From assembly GCA_963847345.1 (NCBI GenBank), contig CAWJZU010000022.1, forward strand, positions 1 through 64,000: a DNA stretch of 64,000 nt, written 5' to 3'. Both the position numbers and the translations under genes were made by a program. The notes beneath the pieces are model-generated. The model saw only the letters and a program-made list of their open reading frames with translations. It was not told where the DNA came from and did no database searches. Below, piece after piece: positions 44,608 through 53,391 of this stretch. The stretch comes from DATARH01 sp963847345 (GTDB lineage Bacteria; Pseudomonadota; Alphaproteobacteria; ATCC43930; CGMCC-115725). How positions within the stretch are numbered: the stretch's first letter is position 1; each line of letters starts with the position of its first letter.

Positions 44608-46212
44608 ATGTTGGCAAACGGCAATTTGCAATCGAGCCACCGCGATCCGATCCTTGTAGTCGGCGCCGGCCCAACCGGCCTTGTTCTCTCGATCGAACTT
44701 CTGCGGCGGGGAATTCCCGTCCGGCTAATTGATCAGCTTGCCGAACCTCGAGGGTGGAGTCAGGCGATCTTCGTCAAACAACGGACTCTGGAGGTACTTG
44801 CCAGCCTTGGTCTCGTCACGCGCTTTATCGTGGCGGGAGAGTGGGTTCGGCGCATCGCCTTCTATTCAAAAGGCCGGCAGGTTTGCGGATATGGTTTTGA
44901 AGACGTCAACTCACCCTATCAGAACATATTGTCAATTCCCGAATCAGTATCGATTGCTATTCTAACGCAGGAATTGCGTCGATTAGGGGGAAGTGTTGAA
45001 TACGGCACAGAGTTCGTTCGCCTTTCTGAGGAAGATGGGCGCGTCGCCGTCGGGTTGAGAACCTCAGATGGGGGTGAAACAACCATTAATGCGCCTTGGG
45101 TCGTCGGTACTGACGGCTATCACAGCGCCGTGCGCGAAGCGATCGGTGACGCTTTCGATGGCAGGGATTACGAGGAGTTCTGGGGCGTTTTCGACACGCG
45201 GATGGAGAATTGGCAGCAGCCGCGCGATACGGCCTGCGCCCAGCTCGATCCGCCGCTCGTGGTGCCGTTTCCGTTGGCCCCGTATAAATGGCGCATCTAC
45301 TTTCGGACCGACGAGCCGAGCGAGCATGTTCCTGACGCCGTGGTTGCAAAGCTTCGCTTGATCAGTCCCGGCGCGGAGTTTCACGATCCCGGTTCGCCGC
45401 AGTATTTCCACTCACACTCGCGCCTTGCGAGAACCTTCCAGATCGGACGCGTGCTGCTGGCGGGCGATGCGGCTCACGCGTCCAACCCGATGGAGGGCCA
45501 CGGCATGAATGCCGGCATCCATGATGCGCACAATCTCGGCTGGAAGCTTGCTGCGGTCGCGGCCGGCAAAGGAACGGACGCTTTGCTGCGCTCCTACGCC
45601 GAAGAACGCCAGTCGGTCGATCGCGACATCGTCGCATCCGGTGATAAAGCATATGGCTGGATGACCGACGCAAGTGGAGAGAAACTTGCAGAGCTATACG
45701 CGTTTCTCGCCACTACGAGCGGCAGGGCGCTGGCGGCAATGGGCGATACGGAGATCGGCTTTTGCTATCCGCAAAGCGCGATCATTCAAGATACTCGAAC
45801 CGGGACGGCATCGCCGCAGAACGCTGGATGCCGGATCGAGAATATCGACGGATTGCTTGGACCCCATGGATTTACCAGCTTGCACGCCCTTGTCGCCAAC
45901 CTCGAACCCACGATCCTGCTGATCGCCGGTGGCGCCGAGCCGGTACATCTGTCTCGGATCGCTGGTGAGATTCTCTCTATCGTACAACTCTACGATGGCT
46001 GCAGGTTCCTTGTCGTCGTGGGCGAACACTGGCACCTCGAAACGATACCATCGGCTGAAATCGTGGTCGACAAGGATGCGTTATGCCACAAGCTCTTTGG
46101 CGGCGATGGGCCAACACTTTGTGTCGTTCGTCCGGATGGACACATCAGCTTATTGTGCGAGTGGCCACAGGCGGCCGTCTTAGAATCGCATCTTAGGGGC
46201 ATGTTCCGCTGA
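44608..46212 (+). CDS. FAD-dependent aromatic monooxygenase (PheA/TfdB family)
   Basis: 534 residues. Three flavoprotein-hydroxylase fingerprints are present: ILVVGAGPTGLVLSIELLRR (GxGxxG), VVGTDGYHSAVREAIG (DG motif) and GRVLLAGDAAHASNPMEGHG (GD motif), followed by MNAGIHDAHNLGWKLAAVAA. The C-terminal ~150 residues are a thioredoxin-like domain, usual in this family. It would hydroxylate an aromatic ring with NAD(P)H and O2; the substrate is unknown. It has a less GC-biased composition than purB, from which it is separated by 82 bp, so it may be laterally acquired. Confidence 0.88.
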   Translation: MLANGNLQSSHRDPILVVGAGPTGLVLSIELLRRGIPVRLIDQLAEPRGWSQAIFVKQRTLEVLASLGLVTRFIVAGEWVRRIAFYSKGRQVCGYGFEDVNSPYQNILSIPESVSIAILTQELRRLGGSVEYGTEFVRLSEEDGRVAVGLRTSDGGETTINAPWVVGTDGYHSAVREAIGDAFDGRDYEEFWGVFDTRMENWQQPRDTACAQLDPPLVVPFPLAPYKWRIYFRTDEPSEHVPDAVVAKLRLISPGAEFHDPGSPQYFHSHSRLARTFQIGRVLLAGDAAHASNPMEGHGMNAGIHDAHNLGWKLAAVAAGKGTDALLRSYAEERQSVDRDIVASGDKAYGWMTDASGEKLAELYAFLATTSGRALAAMGDTEIGFCYPQSAIIQDTRTGTASPQNAGCRIENIDGLLGPHGFTSLHALVANLEPTILLIAGGAEPVHLSRIAGEILSIVQLYDGCRFLVVVGEHWHLETIPSAEIVVDKDALCHKLFGGDGPTLCVVRPDGHISLLCEWPQAAVLESHLRGMFR

Positions 46213-46583
46213 TCGCCTTCGCGCAGATGACACAGACGAGGGCGCCGATGTCGAGACGGATTGTGCTGAAAGATGCGGCGCTCGCGGTAGCTCGCAACCG
46301 AGCGCGACTGCCCGGTCGAGGCGATAGTGTGGGTCGTGGTCGTCAACTCCGAACTCAACGGCACGCATCCGCTCCTGGGGCACGCATCCGCCCCTGGCGC
46401 GGTCCGGCCATTGCGGCTGGCCCCGGCCCGAGCTGTCGGCAAAGTCGGGAGTGGTGCGCGACGTGGTTACACAAGTCGAGACCCGCCGCACAAACCGCAG
46501 TATACAGTCGCTGAACCGCCCGGTGCTCGCCCTCGGCGCGCCGATCGAGGACGAGGCAACGAGATTTCGATGGGAGAAACGTA
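46213..46583. other. intergenic, 371 bp, with a short tandem duplication
   Basis: No supported gene. Two 19-bp copies (46362-46380 and 46381-46399), CACGCATCCGCTCCTGGGG and CACGCATCCGCCCCTGGCG, stand in tandem. The rest shows no family similarity in any frame. Confidence 0.5.
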
Positions 46584-47460
46584 ATGCAGAGTTCGCTGCG
46601 CAGCTTCAGCGGCCCGCGGATCAAGTACACGCCGCAGGAATCGCCCTATGAATCGATCACCGTCGACAAGCTGACGCCGATCATCGGGGCTGAGATCGGC
46701 AAGGTCGATCTGCGCGAGCCGTCAGAACCGGCAGATGGACGAGATCCATCGCGCGCTCGCCGAGAACCTCGTCATCTTCTTCCGCGACCAGCATCTCTCA
46801 CAGGAGCAGCACCTCGATTTCGGCCGCAAATTTGGCGAGTTGCACATTCACCCGGCGGCGCCGTCCGAACCCGGCCACCCCGAGTTGATGATCATTCACG
46901 CCGACAAGGATTCATTCCGCGCCAATGGCGAGGGTTGGCACTCGGACGTATCGTGCGACGAGGAGCCGCCGATGGGTTCGATCCTCTATATCAGGGAATG
47001 CCCGCCGCGCGGCGGAGACACGCTGTTCGCCAATATGTACGCCGCATATGAGGCGCTATCGGACCGCATGAAGGCGTATCTGAAAGGCCTGACGGCGCGG
47101 CACAACGGCGAGCACTATCGCGGCCAGTACAAGAATTTCGGCGTCGAGGACAAGGAGAGCTATCCCTACGCCGACCATCCGGTCGTGCGCACGCACCCGG
47201 TCACGGGGCGCCGGGCGCTCTACGTCAACAAGGGCTTCACCCGCTACATCAACGGCATCCCGCGCGACGAAAGCGACGGCATCCTGCGTTATCTGTACGA
47301 GCACATGGCCAACCCGCTGTTCCAGTGCCGCTTCCGCTGGAGCGAGAACGCGATCGCGTTCTGGGACAATCGCTGCGTCCAGCACCACGCGATGTGGGAT
47401 TACTGGCCGCACACCCGCTCAGGCAACCGGGTCACCGTCAAGGGCGACCGGCCGGTGTGA
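46584..47460 (+). pseudogene. TauD-family 2-oxoglutarate dioxygenase, one frameshift as written
   Basis: The first ~48 residues (IKYTPQESPYESITVDKLTP, IIGAEIGKVDLREP) are in one frame. From about 46726 the rest is in another: MDEIHRALAENLVIFFRDQH, EGWHSDVSCDEEPPMGSILY (HxD iron ligands), RRALYVNKGFTRYINGIPRD and FWDNRCVQHHAMWDYWPHTR (distal His), then SGNRVTVKGDRP with the 2-oxoglutarate Arg. The frames connect as EP-SNRQMDEI if one base is removed. The 877-bp interval is one more than 292 codons, the normal family size. ATG at 46584. If intact it would oxidise a sulfonate, carnitine-like or related substrate. Confidence 0.85.
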
Positions 47461-47475
47461 TGTCGCAGCGAGGCT

Positions 47476-47510
47476 GTAGGATGGGCTGAGCGCAGCAAAG
47501 CGCGTCTGAC
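47476..47510 (+). repeat. dispersed hairpin repeat (GTAGGATGGG type), copy 2
   Basis: GTAGGATGGGCTGAGCGCAG then CAAAGCGCGTC. The first 20 bases match copy 1 (15610-) at most positions, but the closing arm ACCCATC is replaced, so this copy no longer folds the same way. Confidence 0.6.
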
Positions 47511-47573
47511 GCAATCCGTTGCGGATGACGGGCTTCGCGTTGGTTGCTCAATTGGGGGCCGAACATTCTCTTC

Positions 47574-47651
47574 GTGGCCCCCGAGCCGTCCTCCCTGGCG
47601 CTGCTTGGTGCTGGGCGTGCCGGGCTCGGCCTCCGGCGCCGCGCCGCCGTG
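47574..47651 (+). pseudogene. orphan PEP-CTERM sorting signal (remnant)
   Basis: The frame reads VAPEPSSLALLGAGRAGLGL then RRRAA: PEP motif, hydrophobic helix and Arg cluster, the standard exosortase-recognised tail. An Arg now sits inside the helix (GAGRAGLG rather than GAGLAGLG), and there is no upstream protein: within 30 bp the frame enters a dispersed repeat. It appears to be the last piece of a deleted secreted protein. No exosortase is in the window. Confidence 0.55.
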
Positions 47652-47730
47652 CACAGAACACCGATAACTTCGAAATGGCGGATCGGCGGCAACGGCCGCC
47701 GATCGCGTCGCTTGTCGTCGTTCGATACGG

Positions 47731-48138
47731 TTACTGCCCCCGGATAGGAGGCGGCTGATTCGGGGCTCCCATATTTGTGTCGCCCATCGGAGGCATGCTG
47801 CTCCCGGTCAGCTTCTGAGCCTCGTCACGGTTAAGCTGATTGGCGACATTGTCTGTCGGGCCGCTGCCGCCCGCGCGAGCCGTGGTCGTCCGGTGCATCG
47901 CACCGGCGTGCGCCGCGCGGTGGCTCTTGGCGCTGGGGTGCGTCGCGGCATGCGTGTTATTCTTGTGCGAGATTTTACCGGCGTGCGTTCCCGGGGCGGC
48001 CTGCGCTTTGTTTGCAGCCGGCGTCGAGGCATTCGTCGATTCCGGCTGTGAAGGCTGTGCGCCGGGCGCTTGCGCCCAAGCCGGGCTGGCGAGCGCGAGG
48101 ATCGCCGCAAGGGCTACTCCGCTCAATACCGTATTCAT
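47731..48138 (-). CDS. secreted His/Ala/Thr-rich small protein
   Basis: 135 residues from ATG 48136-48138. The signal peptide (MNTVLSGVALAAILALASPA, cut after WAQA) is clear. The mature chain is low-complexity: Ala/Pro/Ser first, then a His/Lys/Ala/Thr stretch (~50-95, e.g. AGKISHKNNTHAATHPSAKS) and a more regular end (NVANQLNRDEAQKLTGSSMP). Histidine clusters suggest metal binding; this is inference. Periplasmic. It is an orphan, transcribed alone away from the S10 peptidase gene. Confidence 0.7.
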   Translation of the reverse strand: MNTVLSGVALAAILALASPAWAQAPGAQPSQPESTNASTPAANKAQAAPGTHAGKISHKNNTHAATHPSAKSHRAAHAGAMHRTTTARAGGSGPTDNVANQLNRDEAQKLTGSSMPPMGDTNMGAPNQPPPIRGQ

Positions 48139-48370
48139 CGAGATGACTCCGTCCTGCGTTGACGGCACCGGCAACTCCGATGCCGCGACGTTAACACCTC
48201 AGTAGCCGATAAGTTCTGCTGAAGGTCGGCATGTCTTTGTCTTTGGTAGAGGCGCTTCCCGTCCCGATACGTGCCGCCTGGGATCATGATTGGCAGCAAA
48301 TTGCGCTCACGCGTCCGATCGCGGGGCACCTGCGCGCGTTCCGACCCGATGATCCCGGTACGGGGTCCGG

Positions 48371-50059
48371 TCAGGGCGCCGGCCCGCCTCCGACCGAGCG
48401 AGGTCCTGTGGCGAAGATAGACGCCGCGTCGGCAGCGAGCGCTGCCCGCACTGACGGCCGCAAGTACATCATGTGTCCGCCCTCGTAGACCCGCAACTCG
48501 ATACGCTCGCGCGCGGCGGCCGGCACCGAGAGCTGATCGAGCAGCCAACGCGTCGCGAAATAGGGAGTCACAAGATCATAGAGGCCGGTCGCGACGAACA
48601 CCTTCGCCCGCGGCAGAAGCAGCAGCGTATCCTGCAGCGAGGAGAGCGCGATCCCGAGCCCGCCCTCGCCACGGGCCGCGTTCCAATCCCAGCCGCGGGA
48701 CACGTCGCGCGCCAGCACGCGATAGGGCTGTTCGGTGCGATAACCGAGTTCGCCATTCGCATAGCTCTGGAATGCGGCGGTCATCGAGACGACCGATGTG
48801 TCGAGGACCGGGTCGCCGGCACTGTCGGATCTCGGATCGCCGGTGCTGGGCCGCGCCACCGTGGCGTCATAGACGCTCAGGATCTCCCGTTCATTCCGGC
48901 GCAACTCGCGTGCAAAGGTGTGCGGGTCCACCCGGCCGCGCTCGCGCCGGACCGTTTCAATGGGCAGGCCGATCAGCGCGGCGGTATGCTCGATCAGCGG
49001 ATTCCCGGCATCCGGCATGCCGGTCATCGCGGCGAGACCTGTGAGATAATCGGCCATCGCGAAGCGCTCGGCGGCCCTGGCCCGTTCCACAGGCGAGCCT
49101 TCGGCAAAAGAAGCGGCGGTCGCGGCGTAGCTCGGCAGCTGCAGGGCCGGGGCCAGCACGTTGCTGATGTCCGGGTGCAAGAGGTCGATGTCGAGCGCCG
49201 GCGAGACCAGTACAAACCCGCTGACCGCGACCCCGACCTCCTTTGCCAGCACGCGCCCGAGCGCCGCAGCGCGCAGCCCGCCATAGCTCTCGCCGACCAC
49301 AAAAACCGGCGAGGTCCAGCGATCGTGCCGCGTCAGCCAGCGCCGTACCACGGCGGCGAGCGAGCGCAAGTCGCTGCGCACCTCCCAGAACGGCTTGTCC
49401 GGGTTGTCCTCCTTTCCGTTCTCATTCGGCTTCCCCTGGCCGCGGCTGTACCCGGTGCCGACCGGATCGACAAAGACCAGATCGGTAAAGGTCAGCCAGG
49501 TGTTCGGATTGTCCGCGAGCGTGAACGGCGGGCTCGGCATCGCGCCGGTCGGCGGCGTCTCTAGGATGCGCGGTCCGAGCGCGCCGAGATGCAGAAACAC
49601 CGCGGCGGCACCGGGACCACCGTTGAAGACGAACGCCACCGGCCGCTCGCGGACGGAGCTCGCCTCGGTAGAGCCAGCCTCAGTCGGCGGGGCCGGAGCG
49701 GCGGCGGGGTCGGCGATGTAGGACACTGTAAAGATCGACGCCGTCGGCTCACCCTTTGGATTCGTCAGTTTGATCGTCTCCGCTATCGCGCGGTAGTCGA
49801 GCTTCCCGGCCGCGGTCTGGATCGAGTGCCGCGTCTCCACCTTGGACGGCAGCTCGCTTGCCGCTACGTCGGTTGCCGGTTTTTTGGGCTTGTCGTCAGC
49901 CGGCGCCGCCGGGATTCCCAGGACGAACAGGCACAGCAGCGCTATGATCAGCGTCTTGGCGGCCGGCGTGTTTCGGGGGGTGTCCCGGAAACGCAGGAAA
50001 TGGCGGCGCCGGCGCCGAGACGCGGTCCGGCGATTATCCTCGATCGCATTTGTCGGCAT
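48371..50059 (-). CDS. S10-family serine carboxypeptidase, secreted
   Basis: 562 residues. After an unusually Arg-rich N-terminus (~1-38) comes a signal-type hydrophobic segment (AAKTLIIALLCLFVLGIPAA). The alpha/beta-hydrolase domain has RPVAFVFNGGPGAAAVFLHL (oxyanion region, NGGPG), FTDLVFVDPVGTGYSRG and VFVVGESYGGLRAAALGRVL, where Ser in GESYGG is the nucleophile. VATGLYDLVTPYFATRWLLD carries the catalytic Asp, and VYEGGHMMYLRPSVR the His. These bacterial carboxypeptidase-Y relatives act in the periplasm. The start was set at ATG 50057-50059; the frame is open far upstream without similarity. Confidence 0.88.
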   Translation of the reverse strand: MPTNAIEDNRRTASRRRRRHFLRFRDTPRNTPAAKTLIIALLCLFVLGIPAAPADDKPKKPATDVAASELPSKVETRHSIQTAAGKLDYRAIAETIKLTNPKGEPTASIFTVSYIADPAAAPAPPTEAGSTEASSVRERPVAFVFNGGPGAAAVFLHLGALGPRILETPPTGAMPSPPFTLADNPNTWLTFTDLVFVDPVGTGYSRGQGKPNENGKEDNPDKPFWEVRSDLRSLAAVVRRWLTRHDRWTSPVFVVGESYGGLRAAALGRVLAKEVGVAVSGFVLVSPALDIDLLHPDISNVLAPALQLPSYAATAASFAEGSPVERARAAERFAMADYLTGLAAMTGMPDAGNPLIEHTAALIGLPIETVRRERGRVDPHTFARELRRNEREILSVYDATVARPSTGDPRSDSAGDPVLDTSVVSMTAAFQSYANGELGYRTEQPYRVLARDVSRGWDWNAARGEGGLGIALSSLQDTLLLLPRAKVFVATGLYDLVTPYFATRWLLDQLSVPAAARERIELRVYEGGHMMYLRPSVRAALAADAASIFATGPRSVGGGPAP

Positions 50060-50263
50060 CTGCGGCCTTTCCAGGCTAAGCACGGCCGCAATCGGCCCCG
50101 CCTCGCCCACGCTCGTCAAGAGGGCGTTGAACAGGCGTATCGTCAAGGCGGTACGATGGTCCTGCGGTTTGCGTCGAGCAGGGCGATGCATTTTTCGGGT
50201 GACGGAACCGGGCTGCATCATGCGGGTTTCAGGGGCAGCGCGGACACGAAATGGAGAACGCCA

Positions 50264-50917
50264 GTGGTCGATGTCCCGGATAATATCGAAATCGATTTCG
50301 GACAATCGCGGCTGCAAGCGCTGCTCGGCGTACCGGCGGACGCCGAGGGGCTCGTTATCTTCGCGCATGGCAGCGGCAGCAGCCGATTGAGCCCGCGCAA
50401 CAACCAGGTCGCCACTGCGCTGCGCGATGTCGGCCTGGCGACATTGCTGCTCGACCTCTTGACCCCCGACGAAGAACGCGACCGCGCCTATGTGTTCGAC
50501 ATCCCGTTGCTCGCCTCTCGCCTGTCGTTCGCCGCCGATTGGAGCGTTGCCGCGCCGGAAACAGCTCATTTGCCGATCGGGTATTTCGGCGCGAGCACCG
50601 GCGCTGCGGCAGCGCTGCTCGCGGCGGCGGCGCCGCGTTCTCCGGTGCGGGCGATCGTCTCGCGCGGTGGACGCCCCGATCTGGCCGGAACCGCGCTGCC
50701 GCGCGTAACCGCGCCAACCCAGCTGATCGTCGGCAGCCTCGACATCCAGGTCATTGAATTGAACCGCGCGGCCTACGAGCGGCTGACGGGGCCGAAGGAA
50801 TTGGTCATCGTTCCTGGAGCCAATCATCTGTTCGAGGAGGAGGGGACGCTCGCGCAGGTGCAGCGTCACGCGACCCGCTGGTTTCGAAGATATCTCGCCG
50901 GGGACGCAGGAGCATGA
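50264..50917 (+). CDS. alpha/beta hydrolase (dienelactone-hydrolase-like)
   Basis: 217 residues. ADAEGLVIFAHGSGSSRLSP is the oxyanion turn (HGSGSS), GYFGASTGAAAALLAA the nucleophile elbow (Ser in GAST-G), and VPGANHLFEEEGTLAQV carries the catalytic His. In many genomes this hydrolase is fused to, or paired with, a phosphoribosyltransferase; here the next gene starts one base after its stop. The function of the pair is not established. GTG at 50264-50266 is chosen: ATGGAG stands as ribosome site just upstream and the family begins there. Confidence 0.85.
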   Translation: MVDVPDNIEIDFGQSRLQALLGVPADAEGLVIFAHGSGSSRLSPRNNQVATALRDVGLATLLLDLLTPDEERDRAYVFDIPLLASRLSFAADWSVAAPETAHLPIGYFGASTGAAAALLAAAAPRSPVRAIVSRGGRPDLAGTALPRVTAPTQLIVGSLDIQVIELNRAAYERLTGPKELVIVPGANHLFEEEGTLAQVQRHATRWFRRYLAGDAGA

Positions 50918-50918
50918 C

Positions 50919-51602
50919 ATGCCCACTTTCGAGGCGCTTTTCGCCGATCGGCGCGATGCCGGTCGGCAGCTCGCCGAGGCCCTCGCCCGCCAGCGGTATA
51001 GCGACCCGGTCGTGCTGGCGCTGCCGCGCGGCGGCGTGCCGGTCGGCTTCGAGGTTGCCAAGGCGCTGGGTGCGCCGCTCGATGTCCTGATCGTGCGCAA
51101 GATCGGCGCGCCGGGACACCCGGAGCTGGGGATCGGCGCCGTCGTCGACGGCAGCGATCCGCACGTCGTGCTGAACGCGGACGTGATCCGACAGATAAGG
51201 CCATCCGACGCCTACATCGAACAGGAAAAGCAGCGCCAGCTGGCCGAGATCGAGCGTCGGCGGCGGCGCTATTTCGGCGACCGGCCCGCCACCGCGGTCG
51301 AAGGCCGCACGGCGATCGTCGTCGATGACGGTATCGCGACTGGGGGTACGGTCCGCGCGGCGCTGCGCGGGATCGCGGACAGCAAGCCGGCGAGGCTGGT
51401 GCTGGCGGTACCGGTCGCGCCCGCCGACAGCCTCGCGGAACTGGCGGATGACTGCGACGAGATCGTCTGCCTGGTCACTCCCGAGCCGTTCTACGCGGTT
51501 GGCGCCCACTATCGCGATTTCACGCAGACCACCGACGATGACGTCGTCCGGCTGTTGGCCGAGGCGCGCCGCCGGTCGCCAGCCGATAGCCGAGAGGCGT
51601 AG
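50919..51602 (+). CDS. phosphoribosyltransferase family protein
   Basis: 227 residues. The PRPP-binding loop is TAIVVDDGIATGGTVRAALR (VDDGIATGGT). The N-terminal half has DPVVLALPRGGVPVGFEVAK and APLDVLIVRKIGAPGHPELG, the usual first motifs of this stand-alone family. The C-terminus has DEIVCLVTPEPFYAVGAHYR. It is not an orotate or purine-specific enzyme by motif; substrate unknown. It is coupled to the preceding hydrolase gene (1 bp apart), recapitulating the fused phosphoribosyltransferase-hydrolase architecture. Confidence 0.9.
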   Translation: MPTFEALFADRRDAGRQLAEALARQRYSDPVVLALPRGGVPVGFEVAKALGAPLDVLIVRKIGAPGHPELGIGAVVDGSDPHVVLNADVIRQIRPSDAYIEQEKQRQLAEIERRRRRYFGDRPATAVEGRTAIVVDDGIATGGTVRAALRGIADSKPARLVLAVPVAPADSLAELADDCDEIVCLVTPEPFYAVGAHYRDFTQTTDDDVVRLLAEARRRSPADSREA

Positions 51603-51695
51603 CGCTAACGTTCGCGCCACCGGGCCCTCAAACAGACCCGGAAGGAATTGCCTTCGGGCGCCGGAAGGTGTCCCGCCCGTGCCAACGCCGCAAGC

Positions 51696-52097
51696 TCAGG
51701 CGGCTAACCAGCCGAGAACGGCGCTCCGCCATGTCGCGAACCGCGAAGGCGCTTGCGCGACGCGCTCGCCGATGATCCCGGTATGGCCCGAGCTGAGGTT
51801 TTCGCGCGCCCGGTACAGGACGGCGAGCACCTGCTCATGGCTGGTGTTCGGGTGGTCGTTGAACGATTCGATGCGGCGGAACCGCTTGCCGGCAACCTGG
51901 CCGATCGCTTCCAGGATTCTCGGCTCCAGCGCATCGGCCGCATCGACCGCGCGCACCGCACCGCGTATGCAGTACCTTCCGTCATGACTGCGCAGGGCGC
52001 CTTTGCACCATTTGTCCGGCGTGCCAAGCAGATCGATCACCTCGTCCATCTTGCGCACCGACTCATTACCGATAAATCCGACACCGTCGAACGGCAT
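51696..52097 (-). CDS. DUF6197-like protein
   Basis: 133 residues from ATG 52095-52097. Features of the DUF6197 family are present: KWCKGALRSHDGRYCIRGAV near the N-terminus (Cys-x-GAL), RRIESFNDHPNTSHEQVLAV (the ND..., T-H-x-x-V block) and a helical LYRARENL that follows. No signal peptide. Function is unknown; members are frequent in actinobacteria and phages, so a laterally acquired gene is possible. It is divergent from the dehydrogenase gene, with 186 bp between them. Confidence 0.65.
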   Translation of the reverse strand: MPFDGVGFIGNESVRKMDEVIDLLGTPDKWCKGALRSHDGRYCIRGAVRAVDAADALEPRILEAIGQVAGKRFRRIESFNDHPNTSHEQVLAVLYRARENLSSGHTGIIGERVAQAPSRFATWRSAVLGWLAA

Positions 52098-52283
52098 TTT
52101 CGTGGCCCTCGTCTGGGATGTTCCTATAGCGTGCACGTCCCTCAAAGCGCGCACCCTCTTAACGGCATGTACCGGGCCGGGTTCACGACCCGAGCAAAAT
52201 CTCTGTAAGGCCAGGGTCCGCAATTGCTTCAAACCGGCGGCGCGTTGGCCCTAAGTTACGTTTCTCGACCGGAGGTAAATCTG

Positions 52284-53345
52284 ATGGCGAACAACTATCG
52301 TGTTGCGGTTATCGCCGGCGACGGCATCGGGCGTGAAGTCGTGCCCGAGGGGATTGCGGTGCTCGAAGCCGCCGCGCGGCGCTACGGCTTCGGCCTGGAA
52401 TGGCGCGAATTCGATTGGAGCTGTGAAACCTATGCGAAAACCGGCCGAATGATGCCGGAAGACGGGCTCGACCAATTGCGGCCGTTCGACTCGGTATTTC
52501 TCGGCGCGGTCGGCTATCCCGGGGTGCCAGATCACATTTCACTGTGGGGGTTGCTGATCCCGCTGCGCCGCAACTTTCAGCAATATATCAACCTGCGCCC
52601 GGTGCGTCTCATGGCCGGCGTCGAGTCGCCGCTGAAGGGGCGCGCGCCGGGCGATATCGATTTTTATGTCGTGCGCGAGAACAACGAAGGCGAGTACTCA
52701 TCGATCGGCGGCCGGCTGTACGAGGGCACCGATCTCGAAATGGCGATGCAGCAGGCCGTCTTTACGCGGCGCGGTTGCGACCGGGTCATGCGCTACGCGT
52801 TCGAGCTGGCCCGCACCCGCAAGAAGCACGTGACCTCGGCGACGAAGTCGAACGGCATCATCCACACGATGCCGTATTGGGACGAACGTTTCGCGGCGAT
52901 CGCCGCCGAGTACCCCGACGTCCAGATCGACCAGTACCATATCGACATTCTGACGGCGCATTTCGTGCGCCATCCCGATTGGTTCGACGTCGTCGTCGGC
53001 TCCAATCTGTTCGGCGACATCCTGTCGGATCTGGGGCCGGCCTGCGTCGGCTCAATCGGCATCGCGCCGTCCGCCAACATCAACCCCGAGCGCGACTATC
53101 CGTCGATGTTCGAGCCGGTGCATGGTTCGGCTCCCGACATCGCGGGCCGCGGCATCGCCAATCCGATCGGACAGATCTGGTCCGGCGCGATGATGCTCGA
53201 CCATTTCGGCGAGAGCGCGGCGGCAAAGGCAATCGAGCGGGCGATTGCCGAGGTGCTGGCCGAAGGCGGCACCCGCACCCCCGATCTCGGCGGCAACGCC
53301 GGGACGAAAGACTTGGGCGCGGCGATCGCCGCAGCGCTCCGCTGA
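52284..53345 (+). CDS. tartrate/D-malate-type decarboxylating dehydrogenase (isopropylmalate dehydrogenase family)
   Basis: 353 residues. VAVIAGDGIGREVVPEGIAV opens the fold. The family signature VVGSNLFGDILSDLGPACVG holds the metal-binding Asp residues. DISLWGLLI-type substrate loop (HISLWGLLIPLRRNFQQYIN) and YPSMFEPVHGSAPDIAGRGI follow the tartrate/malate branch more than LeuB. The Tyr-Lys pair is in DFYVVRENNEGEYS and HVTSATKSNGI. It should oxidatively decarboxylate tartrate, D-malate or a similar hydroxyacid using NAD. ATG 52284 follows GGAGGTAAATCTG; the upstream frame is not conserved. Confidence 0.9.
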   Translation: MANNYRVAVIAGDGIGREVVPEGIAVLEAAARRYGFGLEWREFDWSCETYAKTGRMMPEDGLDQLRPFDSVFLGAVGYPGVPDHISLWGLLIPLRRNFQQYINLRPVRLMAGVESPLKGRAPGDIDFYVVRENNEGEYSSIGGRLYEGTDLEMAMQQAVFTRRGCDRVMRYAFELARTRKKHVTSATKSNGIIHTMPYWDERFAAIAAEYPDVQIDQYHIDILTAHFVRHPDWFDVVVGSNLFGDILSDLGPACVGSIGIAPSANINPERDYPSMFEPVHGSAPDIAGRGIANPIGQIWSGAMMLDHFGESAAAKAIERAIAEVLAEGGTRTPDLGGNAGTKDLGAAIAAALR

Positions 53346-53363
53346 ACCCGGCGCGCGGCCGAG

Positions 53364-53378
53364 CCGTAGAGCCTACGG
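53364..53378. terminator. hairpin between convergent genes
   Basis: CCGTAG-AGC-CTACGG, a perfect six-pair stem with three-base loop, 18 bases after the dehydrogenase stop and 13 before the end of the convergent nuclease gene. There is no T-run, so it may be a weak or bidirectional terminator. Confidence 0.35.
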
Positions 53379-53391
53379 TCGCGACCGCCGG

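Noticed and set aside
46213..46583. possible small gene upstream of the TauD-family gene
   Set aside because: All frames are Arg/Pro-rich or broken and show no conserved motif.
50060..51100. N-terminal extension of the S10 peptidase to 909 residues
   Set aside because: The extension is antisense to the hydrolase and phosphoribosyltransferase genes and has no similarity; the start at 50059 gives a normal secreted peptidase.
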